64,000 nt of DNA, from positions 3,937,416-4,001,415 of the forward strand of contig NC_022571.1 of NCBI RefSeq assembly GCF_000473995.1, in the 5' to 3' direction. The DNA comes from Clostridium saccharobutylicum DSM 13864 (GTDB lineage: Bacteria; Bacillota; Clostridia; Clostridiales; Clostridiaceae). The notes beneath the pieces were generated by a model that had not been told where the DNA came from, searched no databases, and was given only the letters and a program-made list of their open reading frames with translations. Numbering within the stretch: the first letter of the stretch is position 1; each line of letters opens with the position of its first letter. Shown here in pieces: positions 43,907 through 53,238 of this stretch. Made by a program: the position numbers and the translations under genes.

Positions 43907-45709
43907 GTGACTAGTGTATACAATGATTATGTTAACCGATTAAAAACTTATAACAACTTAATTAATGACCAAAATAAATCAATAAAGGTTATAGCATATT
44001 TAAGACTTCTTACCTTAATTATTGGATTAAGTGTTACATTGTATACTTTTATAATTAAAAGTTATTACATAAGCATAGAAGTTTTTATTTTTCAATTACT
44101 TATTTTTATTTATTTAATCATTAAGCATGATAAGGAAATTAAAAAAAGAAAATATTCTATAGCATTAAAAGATATAAATGAAAAAGCCATAAAGAAACTA
44201 GATGGACAATGGAAAAGCTTTGAGGATGATGGGAGTGAATTTAAAAATGAAGAGCATAGTTATTCTAATGATTTAGATATATTTGGAAAAGGTTCATTGT
44301 TTCAGTGGATTAATAGTAGTAAAACATTTATGGGAAGGCAAAATTTAAAAAGTAGGCTTACAAATCCATTAAAAACTTCTTTGGATATTACTAAAATACA
44401 GCAATCTTTGCAGGAGTTAGCAACGGAGTTAGAATGGAGACAAATGTTTGAGGCAGAAGGCATGATTAGTTCTAATGAATGCATTAATCCAGAAGAATTA
44501 TATAAATGGTCAAAAGATAGAAATGAATTATATACTAAGACTTGGCTTATTTTATTAGTTAGATTATTACCATGTATAACGTTAATATTAATTATATTGG
44601 CCTATTTTACTTCCTTAGTAAACTTCAAATTACTATGCTTTATGTCATTTGCCCAATTAGCAATTTTATTTATTGGTTTAAAAAAAAGAAGCGCAACGTT
44701 TAATGCTATTTATAGATATAAAAATAGTATAAATATATATTATAAACTGTTAAATTTAATTATAGAAAAGGATTTCAAAAGTGATTATTTAAAAGAGCTA
44801 AAAAATAATTTAGTGATTTCTAAAAAAGATGATGCAGTAAAGGCAATAGAAAAATTAGCTAATATATATGATAAAATATGTGAAAGAAATAATGCAATCT
44901 TTATGATAGTTAATGTATTGCTGTTATGGGATTATCAATGCATAATACTATTTGAAAAATGGAGAATTAAATCAGGCAAAAACTTAAAAAAGTGGTTTGA
45001 TGTTATAGGCGAATTTGAAGCACTAAATAGTATTTCAAATATTATTTATGATAATCCAAAGTGGGTTATGCCTTCGATTTCAGATAATAATTATATAATA
45101 AAAGCTGAAACTTTAGGTCATCCACTTTTAGGTGAAAAAATGGTGTGTAACAATATTGCAATTGATAAAACAAAAAACATTTTACTTATAACAGGTTCGA
45201 ATATGTCTGGTAAAAGTACATTTTTAAGAACTATAGGTATAAATTTAATATTGAGTTATATTGGAGCACCTGTCTGTGCAAAAAAATTTGAATGTTCATT
45301 AATGCAGGTTTTTACTTGTATGAGAACAAGTGATAACTTAGAAAATAACATATCCTCTTTTTACGCTGAAATATTAAGAATAAAAATGATAGTTGAAGAG
45401 ATACAGGAGAATAAGAAAGTATTTTTCCTCTTAGATGAATTATTTAAGGGAACAAATTCCATTGATAGACATGATGGGGCTATAGCATTAATAAGGCAAT
45501 TAGGAGATGAAGGGGCATCAGGACTTATTTCTACACATGACTTAGAATTGTGCGATTTACAGTACAATTATTCTAAGATTAAAAATTATCACTTTAAAGA
45601 GTATTATTTAAATAATAAATTGAAATTTGACTACAAAATTCGAGAAGGAGTATCAACTACTAGAAATGCTATACATTTAATTAAGTTAGCAGGTATAAGG
45701 ATAAAATAA
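43907..45709 (+). CDS. Membrane-anchored MutS-family ATPase
   Basis: 600 aa from a GTG behind GGAG. Two hydrophobic pairs (about 27-70 and 210-250) place part of it in the membrane. The middle resembles MutS domain III/clamp. The C-terminus is a full MutS ATPase: Walker A ITGSNMSGKSTFLRT, signature SSFYAEILRI, Walker B VFFLLDELFKGTN, and the H-loop STHDLEL. It lacks the mismatch-recognition domain, so it is not MutS1 and not MutS2 (no Smr). The role is unknown, perhaps in membrane-linked DNA processing. Confidence 0.88.
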   Translation: MTSVYNDYVNRLKTYNNLINDQNKSIKVIAYLRLLTLIIGLSVTLYTFIIKSYYISIEVFIFQLLIFIYLIIKHDKEIKKRKYSIALKDINEKAIKKLDGQWKSFEDDGSEFKNEEHSYSNDLDIFGKGSLFQWINSSKTFMGRQNLKSRLTNPLKTSLDITKIQQSLQELATELEWRQMFEAEGMISSNECINPEELYKWSKDRNELYTKTWLILLVRLLPCITLILIILAYFTSLVNFKLLCFMSFAQLAILFIGLKKRSATFNAIYRYKNSINIYYKLLNLIIEKDFKSDYLKELKNNLVISKKDDAVKAIEKLANIYDKICERNNAIFMIVNVLLLWDYQCIILFEKWRIKSGKNLKKWFDVIGEFEALNSISNIIYDNPKWVMPSISDNNYIIKAETLGHPLLGEKMVCNNIAIDKTKNILLITGSNMSGKSTFLRTIGINLILSYIGAPVCAKKFECSLMQVFTCMRTSDNLENNISSFYAEILRIKMIVEEIQENKKVFFLLDELFKGTNSIDRHDGAIALIRQLGDEGASGLISTHDLELCDLQYNYSKIKNYHFKEYYLNNKLKFDYKIREGVSTTRNAIHLIKLAGIRIK

Positions 45710-45764
45710 CTGTTTAAATAGTTCTATGCTTATTAATTAAACTTATTAAAGTTTTCTACAGAAT

Positions 45765-46330
45765 GTTCAGAAATCATGAATTAATGGAACTCTTAAAAAG
45801 GAGTTCCATTATTATATGCTATATTATCAACACTGTTTAGTGTGACAAACTAAAGTTGATAACTAAAAAGGAAACTCGACTCATATTCGTTCGCTGAGTA
45901 AGTGATTCACACCAAATCTATAGATTTACGTTCACTACTTAAGAACCTTAAGCAGCTCATTTTTAAAGACCTACTACACAAAAATATTTCTCATTTCTAG
46001 TGTAGATATTAACCCTAAATAATCATAATTCCTAAATTGGATATCTGTGGACTCATATGAAAAATAGCTACTTCACATATGAATTTATAACTATTTGCTT
46101 GTTATAAAATTTTGTTTAATCACCTCCTCCTATATAGATCCTCATTGAGAATTTAATATATCACAAACAATTAATACAATCTCACACGTATCATCCCGGC
46201 ACAAAATTAAAGGACTTTAGATTTAGAGAAGCAATTTATATATATTTATGCTAAATATTTGAATATTTGTGGCTATGTAGTATATAATTGAACAAATAGT
46301 CAATCGTAAGTTATGACGACTTAACTATAG
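45765..46330 (+). repeat. Repeated module TP + LH1 right end + PC promoter, copy 2
   Basis: Starts with the terminator ATGGAACTC / GAGTTCCAT (45784-45809), then the same order of blocks as 42420-42895. It has an additional ~95-base insert (about 45895-45950) holding the palindrome AAATCTATAGATTT. PC: TTGAAT (46259-46264), 18 bases, TATAAT (46283-46288). Confidence 0.8.
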
Positions 46331-46505
46331 TTATTATTAGTTTATATATTATGAAGAAAAAGAACTATCCCTATTGATTCCCTTTAACAAACAAAGGGTG
46401 TCGAAGATACTAACTTAAATATAAGAAAAATATGTCTTGGCAATGAGGTTCATTACATTTGTTTATAAGTGATACTATTAAAAATCTATGGAAGTGAGGC
46501 GCATT

Positions 46506-47468
46506 ATGCCAAAAAATGATAATATGCTAGCAATTTTATGGATGCTGAATTCAGGTACAAAAATAACTGCAAAGCAAATATCCGAAAGGTTAGAAATAAA
46601 CATAAGGTCAGTTTATCGTTATATGGATGCATTGTGTGTTAGTGGCGTACCAATAATATCCGAGCCTGGTCATAACGGTGGATATAGTTTGCTTAACAAT
46701 TTTATCCGAACACCCCTGTTTTTTGACCTTGAAGAGAAAAAATCACTTTTACATGCTGCCATTTTTGCAATGGAAGCAGGATATCCTTTTATGGAAGCAC
46801 TAAATAGTGCAACATCAAAGTTAAAGATGTTCTCGAATCAAGAACAAGAAAAGGTTCTTAATCGTCATTTAGTCGGATTTGAAGTAGTGAGTCGTATTTG
46901 CGATCCAGCTGTAAAACCTATATTAAGGGAGATTGAACAAGCTGTTGCTAATGAATGCTCTTTGAAAATTGAATACTGTGCAGCTTATGACGGTCATCCC
47001 CAGCATAGGATTGTTGACCCCTATGGGATGCTTTACTGGAACAATAAATGGTATGCTATTGCATTTTGCCATCTTAGGAATGAAATCCGCAGCTTTAGGG
47101 TAGATAGAGTAGTAAATATTATAAGCACTAAAAATACGTTTAAGCGTCCTGAAGCTTTTTCGGCACGTGAGTTTTTTGCAAAAAACTTATTATCGAATGT
47201 GGAAAGCAAAGTAGGACTTTGCACTTTAGTAATTGAGGGCAAGTCAGAAGCATTGAATGACCTTTGTTCACATTGGTTTTTAGGATATCATCTGATAGAA
47301 CGAACTGAATGCAGAGCTAATTTTTTAATGGATGAAAACTCAATCCATACTTATGTTCCTCATATTCTACTTCAATATGGTAAATCAATAAAGGTGCTTG
47401 AACCAAATAGTTTTAAAGATGCTATGGCAACAATTCTTAGAGATTTGATGACGCATTATCTTCACTGA
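46506..47468 (+). CDS. WYL-domain transcriptional regulator (YafY/DeoR-like)
   Basis: 320 aa from the ATG at 46506 (GAGG six bases upstream). The HTH_11 is MLAILWMLNSGTKITAKQISERLEINIRSVYRYMDALCVSGVPIISEPGHNGGYSL. The WYL domain (about 140-210) has LKIEYCAAY ... IVDPYGMLYWNNKWYAIAFCHLRNEIRSFRVDRV. A WCX-type C-terminal region follows. WYL binds nucleotide or nucleic-acid ligands. It probably controls the DJ-1-like gene 100 bases downstream. Confidence 0.92.
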   Translation: MPKNDNMLAILWMLNSGTKITAKQISERLEINIRSVYRYMDALCVSGVPIISEPGHNGGYSLLNNFIRTPLFFDLEEKKSLLHAAIFAMEAGYPFMEALNSATSKLKMFSNQEQEKVLNRHLVGFEVVSRICDPAVKPILREIEQAVANECSLKIEYCAAYDGHPQHRIVDPYGMLYWNNKWYAIAFCHLRNEIRSFRVDRVVNIISTKNTFKRPEAFSAREFFAKNLLSNVESKVGLCTLVIEGKSEALNDLCSHWFLGYHLIERTECRANFLMDENSIHTYVPHILLQYGKSIKVLEPNSFKDAMATILRDLMTHYLH

Positions 47469-47490
47469 CTGAATTTGTCAGTGAAGATAA
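47457..47490 (+). terminator. Perfect hairpin overlapping the WYL regulator stop
   Basis: TATCTTCACTGAC / GTCAGTGAAGATA, 13 bp, 7-base loop. The tail is ATATATAAT rather than a T run, so termination may be partial. Confidence 0.6.
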
Positions 47491-47568
47491 TATATAATAG
47501 ATCGAGATGGAGTTTGAGTCCATACTGTAACAAATAGCAACAATAAAATGAATGTGGAGGAATAGAAA

Positions 47569-48195
47569 ATGAAGAATACAGTATATCTTTATGTATTTGA
47601 TACAATGGCAGACTGGGAAATAGGTTATTTAATCACTGAAATCAATTCAGGAAGGTACTACAAAAAGGGATTAATGCCGCTAAAAGTAGTAACTGTAGGA
47701 ATTACCAAGACCCCTATTACTACAATGGGAGGTCTGAAAATATTGCCAGAAATTGAACTTAAGGAGTGTAGTGTTAAAGATGCTGCTGCTTTGATTCTAC
47801 CTGGTGGGAATACATGGACAGAAACAATTCATGCTCCTATTATAAGAATGGCTGAAAAATATTTAGAGAACGGTATTGTTGTAGGGGCAATTTGTGGTGC
47901 TACAATAGGACTTGCTATGGGGGGAGTATTGGATCAACGAGACCATACAAGCAATGACCTGGGGTATCTTAAAATGGTCTGTCCTAGTTATGATGGAGAG
48001 AAATATTATAAGCAGGAATGTGTAGTAACTGATGAAAGTTTGATTACTGCCTCCGGAATAGCTCCTCTTGAATTTGCTTTGCATGTATTGAAAATTCTAG
48101 ATGTATTCTTACCGCAAACCCTAGATTCCTGGTACAATCTTTATAAAACCCAAGAGTCAAAATATTTCTTTGAGTTGATGAACTCAATTCAATAA
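47569..48195 (+). CDS. DJ-1/PfpI-family (class I amidotransferase-like) protein
   Basis: 208 aa behind GTGGAGG. The nucleophile elbow is GIVVGAICGATIGLA, with the Glu partner near the N-terminus (DWEIGYL) and AALILPGGNTW. It resembles YajL/PfpI-type glyoxalase or chaperone proteins that bind isocyanide or react with electrophiles. It lies directly after the WYL regulator, forming a stress-response pair by inference. Confidence 0.9.
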   Translation: MKNTVYLYVFDTMADWEIGYLITEINSGRYYKKGLMPLKVVTVGITKTPITTMGGLKILPEIELKECSVKDAAALILPGGNTWTETIHAPIIRMAEKYLENGIVVGAICGATIGLAMGGVLDQRDHTSNDLGYLKMVCPSYDGEKYYKQECVVTDESLITASGIAPLEFALHVLKILDVFLPQTLDSWYNLYKTQESKYFFELMNSIQ

Positions 48196-48485
48196 AAAGG
48201 CTTTAAGTGGGTAAGATAGCTACTTTTCACCACCTTTTACTTTAGCGTGGGTTTTGTTGGCAATATCAGCGACACCCCTCCAAGGAATCAAGAGTATCTC
48301 ATTGTTTATGATTATAATACTCCGATAATCAGCTATGGTGCCAAAAGAAGAATCCATTAATCTTTGGAACTACTTGGAGGTCAAGATGCAATTACTAAAG
48401 TTAATAAGTATAATTATTAGTACGCATTCTTCTTAAATCATGAATTAATGGAACTCTAAAAAAGGCGTTCTATTATTAGAAAAAA
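48196..48485 (+). pseudogene. Unrecognised decayed sequence and TP remnant
   Basis: About 48240-48370 has an open stretch (VGFVGNISDTPPRNQEYLIV, then YDYNTPIISYGAKRRIH) without a start codon or ribosome-binding site. The composition is less AT-rich than the surroundings, as in a gene fragment. I cannot name the family. 48428-48475 is a TP-like block (AAATCATGAATTAATGGAAC). Confidence 0.4.
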
Positions 48486-48612
48486 TGCATTCCATACTAG
48501 AAAGTAAGGGGGATTACTTTACGTAGTGTTACGCTGGTAATTTGGCAACGGAGTAAAATACTTCCCCCACCTTCGATAATTTATAGCATAAGTCTAAATC
48601 TTAAGTTTCTAT
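48486..48612. repeat. LH1 element with short core (deletion derivative)
   Basis: Bracket CATACTAGAAAGTAAGGGGG, a short stem with TACTTCCCCC, a loop TGGTAATTTGGCAACGG, and an outer end AGCATAAGTCTAAATCTTAAG. It abuts the full LH1 at 48613. Confidence 0.6.
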
Positions 48613-48899
48613 CCATATAGATGCCCAATCTAAGAACTCAACTTATTTGTAGTTAATATCCCCACTAGAAATTGTATACATTTTTGTGAAACAGGCATTG
48701 AAATTGAACTGTGAAGGTTCTTAGTACAATGTTGTACCATTTTCTGCTTGTCCTGATTTTACATTAGGAACATGCAAAAATGGGCACAACCTTGTACTTA
48801 GAACCTTTCAGTGAAAATTTCATGGTCCTGTAGAACAAAAATGTATGCAATTTCGGTTATTCACCACATAATTATGATTTATATTTTGGATATCTATAT
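48613..48899. repeat. LH1 long-hairpin element, core type A, inverted relative to 10574
   Basis: Nearly the reverse complement of 10574-10834: ATATCCCCACTAGAAATTG bracket, GAACTGTGAAGGTTCTTAGT arm, tip GCTTGTCCTGATTTTACA, then TTAGGAACATGC, and the ATTTCGGTTATTCACCACA bracket. It lies just after the 3' end of the response-regulator gene. Confidence 0.82.
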
Positions 48900-48907
48900 T
48901 ATTTCAG

Positions 48908-49711
48908 TTAACTATTTATTTTTTTATATTCCCGTATTGATACACCAGTATATTTTTTAAACCAATTACTAAAATAATTGGGATCATCTATTCCAATTTT
49001 TTTTGAGATTTCATAAGCTTTTGCATTCGGATTTTTCAGCATTTCAGTAGCTATTTTTATTTTAGTATTCACAATATATTCTGAAAAAGTTTTATCAGTT
49101 TTCTCTTTAAATATTCTACTTAGGTAACTTGGATTAACATAAAAATATTCAGCTACCAACTTTAAGGATAAGTGCCTATTGGATATGTTTTTCACTATGA
49201 ATTTTTTGATTTGTTCTATATTTAAATTTTTATCATCACACTCGTTAGCATCATTTAAATCTATTATATTATTAAACGCAACCATCTTTTCTTTAATATT
49301 TATATATTCTTTTTCCCTCAAATGCTCATCTTGAATTTCACGTTTTAACTTTAAAAGCGAATTTGTCAGCTCCTCTTCATCTATAGGTTTAAGTATAAAA
49401 TCACTTATTCCAATCTTTATACCTCTTTTAGCATATTCAAACTCATTGTAACCTGTAATTACCATTACTTTAATATCTGGATACCTTTCCAAGATGCATT
49501 TACTCATATCTAATCCATCGGTTATAGGCATATTAATGTCTGTCAAAATAATATCTGGTTTCTCTTTATTTATTAAGTTTAAACCCTCAACTGCATTAGA
49601 AGCTTCTGCAATTATATCCATTCCAAGTTCATTCCAATCAATGCAATTTTTTATTAGATTTCTTATAAGATACTCGTCATCAATTATCATAACCTTTATA
49701 ATGTTATCCAT
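48908..49711 (-). CDS. AraC-type response regulator (YesN-like)
   Basis: 267 aa. Receiver domain with D58 in PDIILTDINMPITDGLDMS and Lys in DFILKPIDEE. The C-terminal AraC pair of HTHs is HLSLKLVAEYFYVNPSYLSRIFKEKTDKTFSEYI and AYEISKKIGIDDPNYFSNWFKKYTGVSIREYKK. It is the last gene of a binding-protein/kinase/regulator operon and probably activates the sugar transporter genes at 53995-57670. Confidence 0.93.
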   Translation of the reverse strand: MDNIIKVMIIDDEYLIRNLIKNCIDWNELGMDIIAEASNAVEGLNLINKEKPDIILTDINMPITDGLDMSKCILERYPDIKVMVITGYNEFEYAKRGIKIGISDFILKPIDEEELTNSLLKLKREIQDEHLREKEYINIKEKMVAFNNIIDLNDANECDDKNLNIEQIKKFIVKNISNRHLSLKLVAEYFYVNPSYLSRIFKEKTDKTFSEYIVNTKIKIATEMLKNPNAKAYEISKKIGIDDPNYFSNWFKKYTGVSIREYKKINS

Positions 49712-49755
49712 AAATTAATTCACTTCCCTTTAGAATATTCGTTAGATAGCTTAGT

Positions 49756-51525
49756 CTACTTCTTGATTCTAGGAATCTTAATTGTTATTTTAGTACCAAC
49801 ATTTTTTTTACTTTCAACAATAAACTCATGTTCATTACCATAAAATACTCTTAATCTTTCCTTTGTAGCTCTCACTCCAATACCAGTAGTCCTATTTTCG
49901 GTGATATTTCTAACTTGTGATTCATCCATGCCTGCTCCATTATCTTCTAAAGTCAATAAAACTTTTTCTTCTTCTTGGAAAGTTGATATTTTTATCTTTC
50001 CTTTATTTTTACTATTTCTAATACCATGGTAAATAGCATTTTCAACTAATGGCTGCAATACTAACTTTATTATTCTAAAGTCATCACATCGTGGATCCAA
50101 ATCATATTCAGTCTCAATCATATCCTGATATCTTATATTCTGAATTATTAGATAGCTTTTTACTGTGTTTAGTTCTTCTTTTACAGTAATAATATCCTTT
50201 CCATTATTCAAACTTGTTCTGTAGAATTTACCTAAAGCTTTTATCATTTTATATATTATTTTATTTTCCCCGAGTAGTGCTAAAGAATTAATAGTATCAA
50301 AAGTATTGTATAGAAAATGTGGCTTTATTTGTGACATTAACAAATTTAATTCAGTTTGCCTTTTAATTTTTTCCTCTTCATGTATTTTATTTAAAAGTAA
50401 ATTAATTTGAGAAATCGCGATATTATACCCTTTTTTTAACTCTCCTACTTCATCATTATAAGTTTTTATATTAACAATATTAAATTCTCCACCTTCAATC
50501 TCCTTCATGGACTGACTTAATTTTTTTAAAGGTCTTGTAATAAATTTAGATATTATCATAGAGCCAATAATAATTAATAAGAAATTTATAATACTGAAAC
50601 ATATAAGAAAATAATTAGTAAACTTAGTTTGCTGCAAAGATTCACTGTACAGAGCTATTGTCGTTAGTTTCCAATTATAATCTGAGGCTTTAAGATTTGA
50701 TACAATATAATCTTTTCCATGTATCCTTTCTTCTAAAAATCCCATTTTAGAATCAGTATAATCAACTTTTTCTATTGCGTTTAACATTTCGTGATCAACA
50801 TCTTCACCTGTTACTAATTCATTCTTCTCATTTTGTATAACTACTTTTGTACCATACTGATTACTTAACTTCAAACTTAAATTATGAAAAACATTCTCGT
50901 CCATATTTATAATTAATATACCAATTTTTTTACCAGTATTAATATCATTAATTACTCTTATAAGAGATACATAATTATTACCATTGTTATCAAAAAATCC
51001 TCCACCATTCAGCTTCAATATATACTTGCCTTCACCCTCTAATAACTCATTATACCATTCAGAATCCTTAATCTTTTCAATTTGAAAATCCTTATAAAAA
51101 ACATTTTCAGAATAATACTTATTCCCATAATCATCTAATATATATATAGAAGATATATTAGAATTAAAATTAGTGAATTGTATTAGATACTTGCTAATAT
51201 TATCATAATCAGTTCCTTCTTTATCTTGTTTATTAACTTTTTTTAATGTACCTTGAACATTATCACTTGATATAATCATCTTTGATACATTGTCTGCATT
51301 ATCTATTATCATACTAGTGTTAGCTTCCGCACTTTCTAAAACCTCTACGGAACTTTGTTTCATCTTTTCCAAATTATATATAGAATTTAATTTCCTATAT
51401 GTAAACGTGAGTATAATCGTTGAAAGCACAAAAATTATTGAAAAATATATAATAATCTTTATGCTTATTTTTGAATTCAAATATTTATCTTTTAAATTCC
51501 TTAATATGAAAAACTTATTATACAT
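49756..51525 (-). CDS. YesM/LytS-type sensor histidine kinase
   Basis: 589 aa. TM1 about 21-41, a large extracellular dCache-like region (about 45-295), TM2 about 304-324, HAMP, and a His_kinase domain with the phospho-acceptor in SQIKPHFLYNTFDTINSL. HATPase has LVENAIYHGIRNSKNKG, EDNGAGM and GIGVRATKERLRV. It starts 11 bases after the binding-protein gene. The extracellular part may contact that lipoprotein. Confidence 0.93.
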   Translation of the reverse strand: MYNKFFILRNLKDKYLNSKISIKIIIYFSIIFVLSTIILTFTYRKLNSIYNLEKMKQSSVEVLESAEANTSMIIDNADNVSKMIISSDNVQGTLKKVNKQDKEGTDYDNISKYLIQFTNFNSNISSIYILDDYGNKYYSENVFYKDFQIEKIKDSEWYNELLEGEGKYILKLNGGGFFDNNGNNYVSLIRVINDINTGKKIGILIINMDENVFHNLSLKLSNQYGTKVVIQNEKNELVTGEDVDHEMLNAIEKVDYTDSKMGFLEERIHGKDYIVSNLKASDYNWKLTTIALYSESLQQTKFTNYFLICFSIINFLLIIIGSMIISKFITRPLKKLSQSMKEIEGGEFNIVNIKTYNDEVGELKKGYNIAISQINLLLNKIHEEEKIKRQTELNLLMSQIKPHFLYNTFDTINSLALLGENKIIYKMIKALGKFYRTSLNNGKDIITVKEELNTVKSYLIIQNIRYQDMIETEYDLDPRCDDFRIIKLVLQPLVENAIYHGIRNSKNKGKIKISTFQEEEKVLLTLEDNGAGMDESQVRNITENRTTGIGVRATKERLRVFYGNEHEFIVESKKNVGTKITIKIPRIKK

Positions 51526-51536
51526 TTAATCAATCC

Positions 51537-52805
51537 TTATAATTCTAATTTCTCCATTTCTTTAGTAAAGTCTTCAGGACTTATTTTACCTTCAAATAAC
51601 TTATGCACTAATTCCTTTTGCTTATTTCCTTTCTCTTCACCCAAGTAAATATCTCCATATAAGCTATATGATGCATTCTCTGTTACCCCCTCTAATTCTT
51701 TAGATATCGTATTTATGTTACTCGTATCATCGGTATACTTCCATGCTGGAAGACCAGAACCAGATTCATAATATTTTTTTGATACTCCTTCAGCTATAAA
51801 TGTCGCAGCAGCAACAGCCTCTTTTTTATATTTTGAATTGTTACTTATCATTAAATGATCTACTGCTCCACCTAAAAATTCTTTACTATTTCCTTTGCCT
51901 TCTCTCATTATAGGAAACGTTTTAATAATTACGTTATCTCTTACAGAAGGTTCTGCATTTCTTAATTCTCCTATAAACCAGTTGCCTGTATAATACATAG
52001 GAATTTCTCCACGTTTAAATATAGCTTCAGACTCATCTCTTGTGAGTTCCCAGCTTGATTCATTAAAAGCTTTAAGATCCACTAATTCTTTTAATCTATA
52101 TGCAGCCTTTAATATAGTATCTTTTTTTTTGGTGCCAGTATTAGGATCACTAACTCCACCAACTCCCCCTTCTCGCAGTGCCAACATATCATAATAAAGA
52201 TTTCCTGTCCAATTATCCTTTTCTCCCACTAATAATGGTGTTATTCCTTTATTCTTAAATTCCTTTACCGCATCTATAAATTCATCATAATTATCTGGTA
52301 TTTTTATATTGGCTTCTGAAAAAAGCTTTTTATTGTAATAAAAGGTTCCAACCGATAATGTCATCGGTAAACCATATATATTATTATCATAAGTTATATT
52401 ATTAAGCATTCCTTTATTAATCTTATCCTTTGTATCTTTATCTAGGTATTCATTTAGATTTAATACCTTTTCTGATTCTATAAAAGGCTTACTGAAACCT
52501 CCACCCCAAGAGTAAAATATGTCTGGTAATTCATTTGTAGCGAAAGCTGTCTTTATTTTTGCTTTATATCTTTCATTTTCTACAGCCTCTACTTTAATTT
52601 GAACATTGGGATTAGCCTTATTCCATTCCTCCACAGTATCCTGCACAATCTTTCCATTAGCATCACTTGTAGTTTGTGGCCATATATGCCACATAGTTAG
52701 CGTTATTTTTTCTTCATTCTCTGTATTATTTTTATCTTCTAAAGAGCAGCTACTTAAATTGACTAAGAATATTAACATTATGGGCAATAAAAATATTTTT
52801 TTTAT
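51537..52805 (-). CDS. Sugar-binding lipoprotein (family 1 extracellular solute-binding protein)
   Basis: The mature part is a classic COG1653 binding protein (ITLTMWHIWPQTTSDANGKI, DIFYSWGGGFSKPFIES, YGLPMTLSVGTFYYNKKLF, MYYTGNWFIGELRN). The lipobox is LSSC. The only start placed correctly after the perfect GGGAGGG (six bases) is an ATA at 52805, giving (M)KKIFLLPIMLIFLVNLSSC, an ideal lipoprotein signal. The nearest canonical start in frame is a TTG at 52787, 24 bases from the site. Either ATA is used or the start was mutated. First gene of the operon with the kinase and regulator, so probably a sensor subunit. Confidence 0.85.
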   Translation of the reverse strand: MKKIFLLPIMLIFLVNLSSCSLEDKNNTENEEKITLTMWHIWPQTTSDANGKIVQDTVEEWNKANPNVQIKVEAVENERYKAKIKTAFATNELPDIFYSWGGGFSKPFIESEKVLNLNEYLDKDTKDKINKGMLNNITYDNNIYGLPMTLSVGTFYYNKKLFSEANIKIPDNYDEFIDAVKEFKNKGITPLLVGEKDNWTGNLYYDMLALREGGVGGVSDPNTGTKKKDTILKAAYRLKELVDLKAFNESSWELTRDESEAIFKRGEIPMYYTGNWFIGELRNAEPSVRDNVIIKTFPIMREGKGNSKEFLGGAVDHLMISNNSKYKKEAVAAATFIAEGVSKKYYESGSGLPAWKYTDDTSNINTISKELEGVTENASYSLYGDIYLGEEKGNKQKELVHKLFEGKISPEDFTKEMEKLEL

Positions 52806-52849
52806 AATTATCCCTCCCCGAGAGTACTTACAGTTATGTACTCACATAT

Positions 52850-52912
52850 AATCAAAAATAGGCTGGCAAATGGATTTGTTATTTATTTGAATGTGCCTTA
52901 TATTACAAAGTT
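52850..52912. repeat. GAC palindromic element, partial copy
   Basis: GGCTGGCAAATGGATTTGTT, then ATTTATTTGAATGTGCCTTA, the right half of the element, directly upstream of the binding-protein gene. Confidence 0.55.
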
Positions 52913-53059
52913 ATTTATACGTTCACTTAAATATTCTATTTATGTAACCATTTTCCTCCTTAATATATCATCTTTAATTTTGGGGTAGAGGGTTTCTCAT
53001 TTGGAATTTAATATATTATAAGAACAGAAAGATACTGTCAAAAGTAAAAATTTAATTAA

Positions 53060-53185
53060 TACAATCTCATACATGTCATTCTCACACAAAACTATAGGAT
53101 TTTAGATTTAGAGAAGCAATTTATATAGTTATTCTGAACATTTGAATATTTATAGTTATATAGTATATAATTATTCAAATGGATA
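53060..53185 (+). promoter_or_regulatory. PC promoter cassette ahead of a small membrane protein gene
   Basis: ATACAATCTCATACATGTCA, GGATTTTAGATTTAGAGAAG, -35 TTGAAT (53142-53147), 18-base spacer, -10 TATAAT (53166-53171). An ATG at 53179 is too close to the -10 to be translated from this promoter, which supports the start at 53239. Confidence 0.72.
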
Positions 53186-53238
53186 ATTATGGAGTACTGT
53201 TATTATTGATATTAATTTGGGGAATAGGAAGTGATTTT

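Noticed and set aside
46330-46490. Possible riboswitch leader ahead of the WYL regulator (hairpin CCCTTT / AAAGGG and GGCAATGAGGTTCATT)
   Set aside because: A fluoride-type or other known riboswitch consensus could not be completed; the paired regions are too short.
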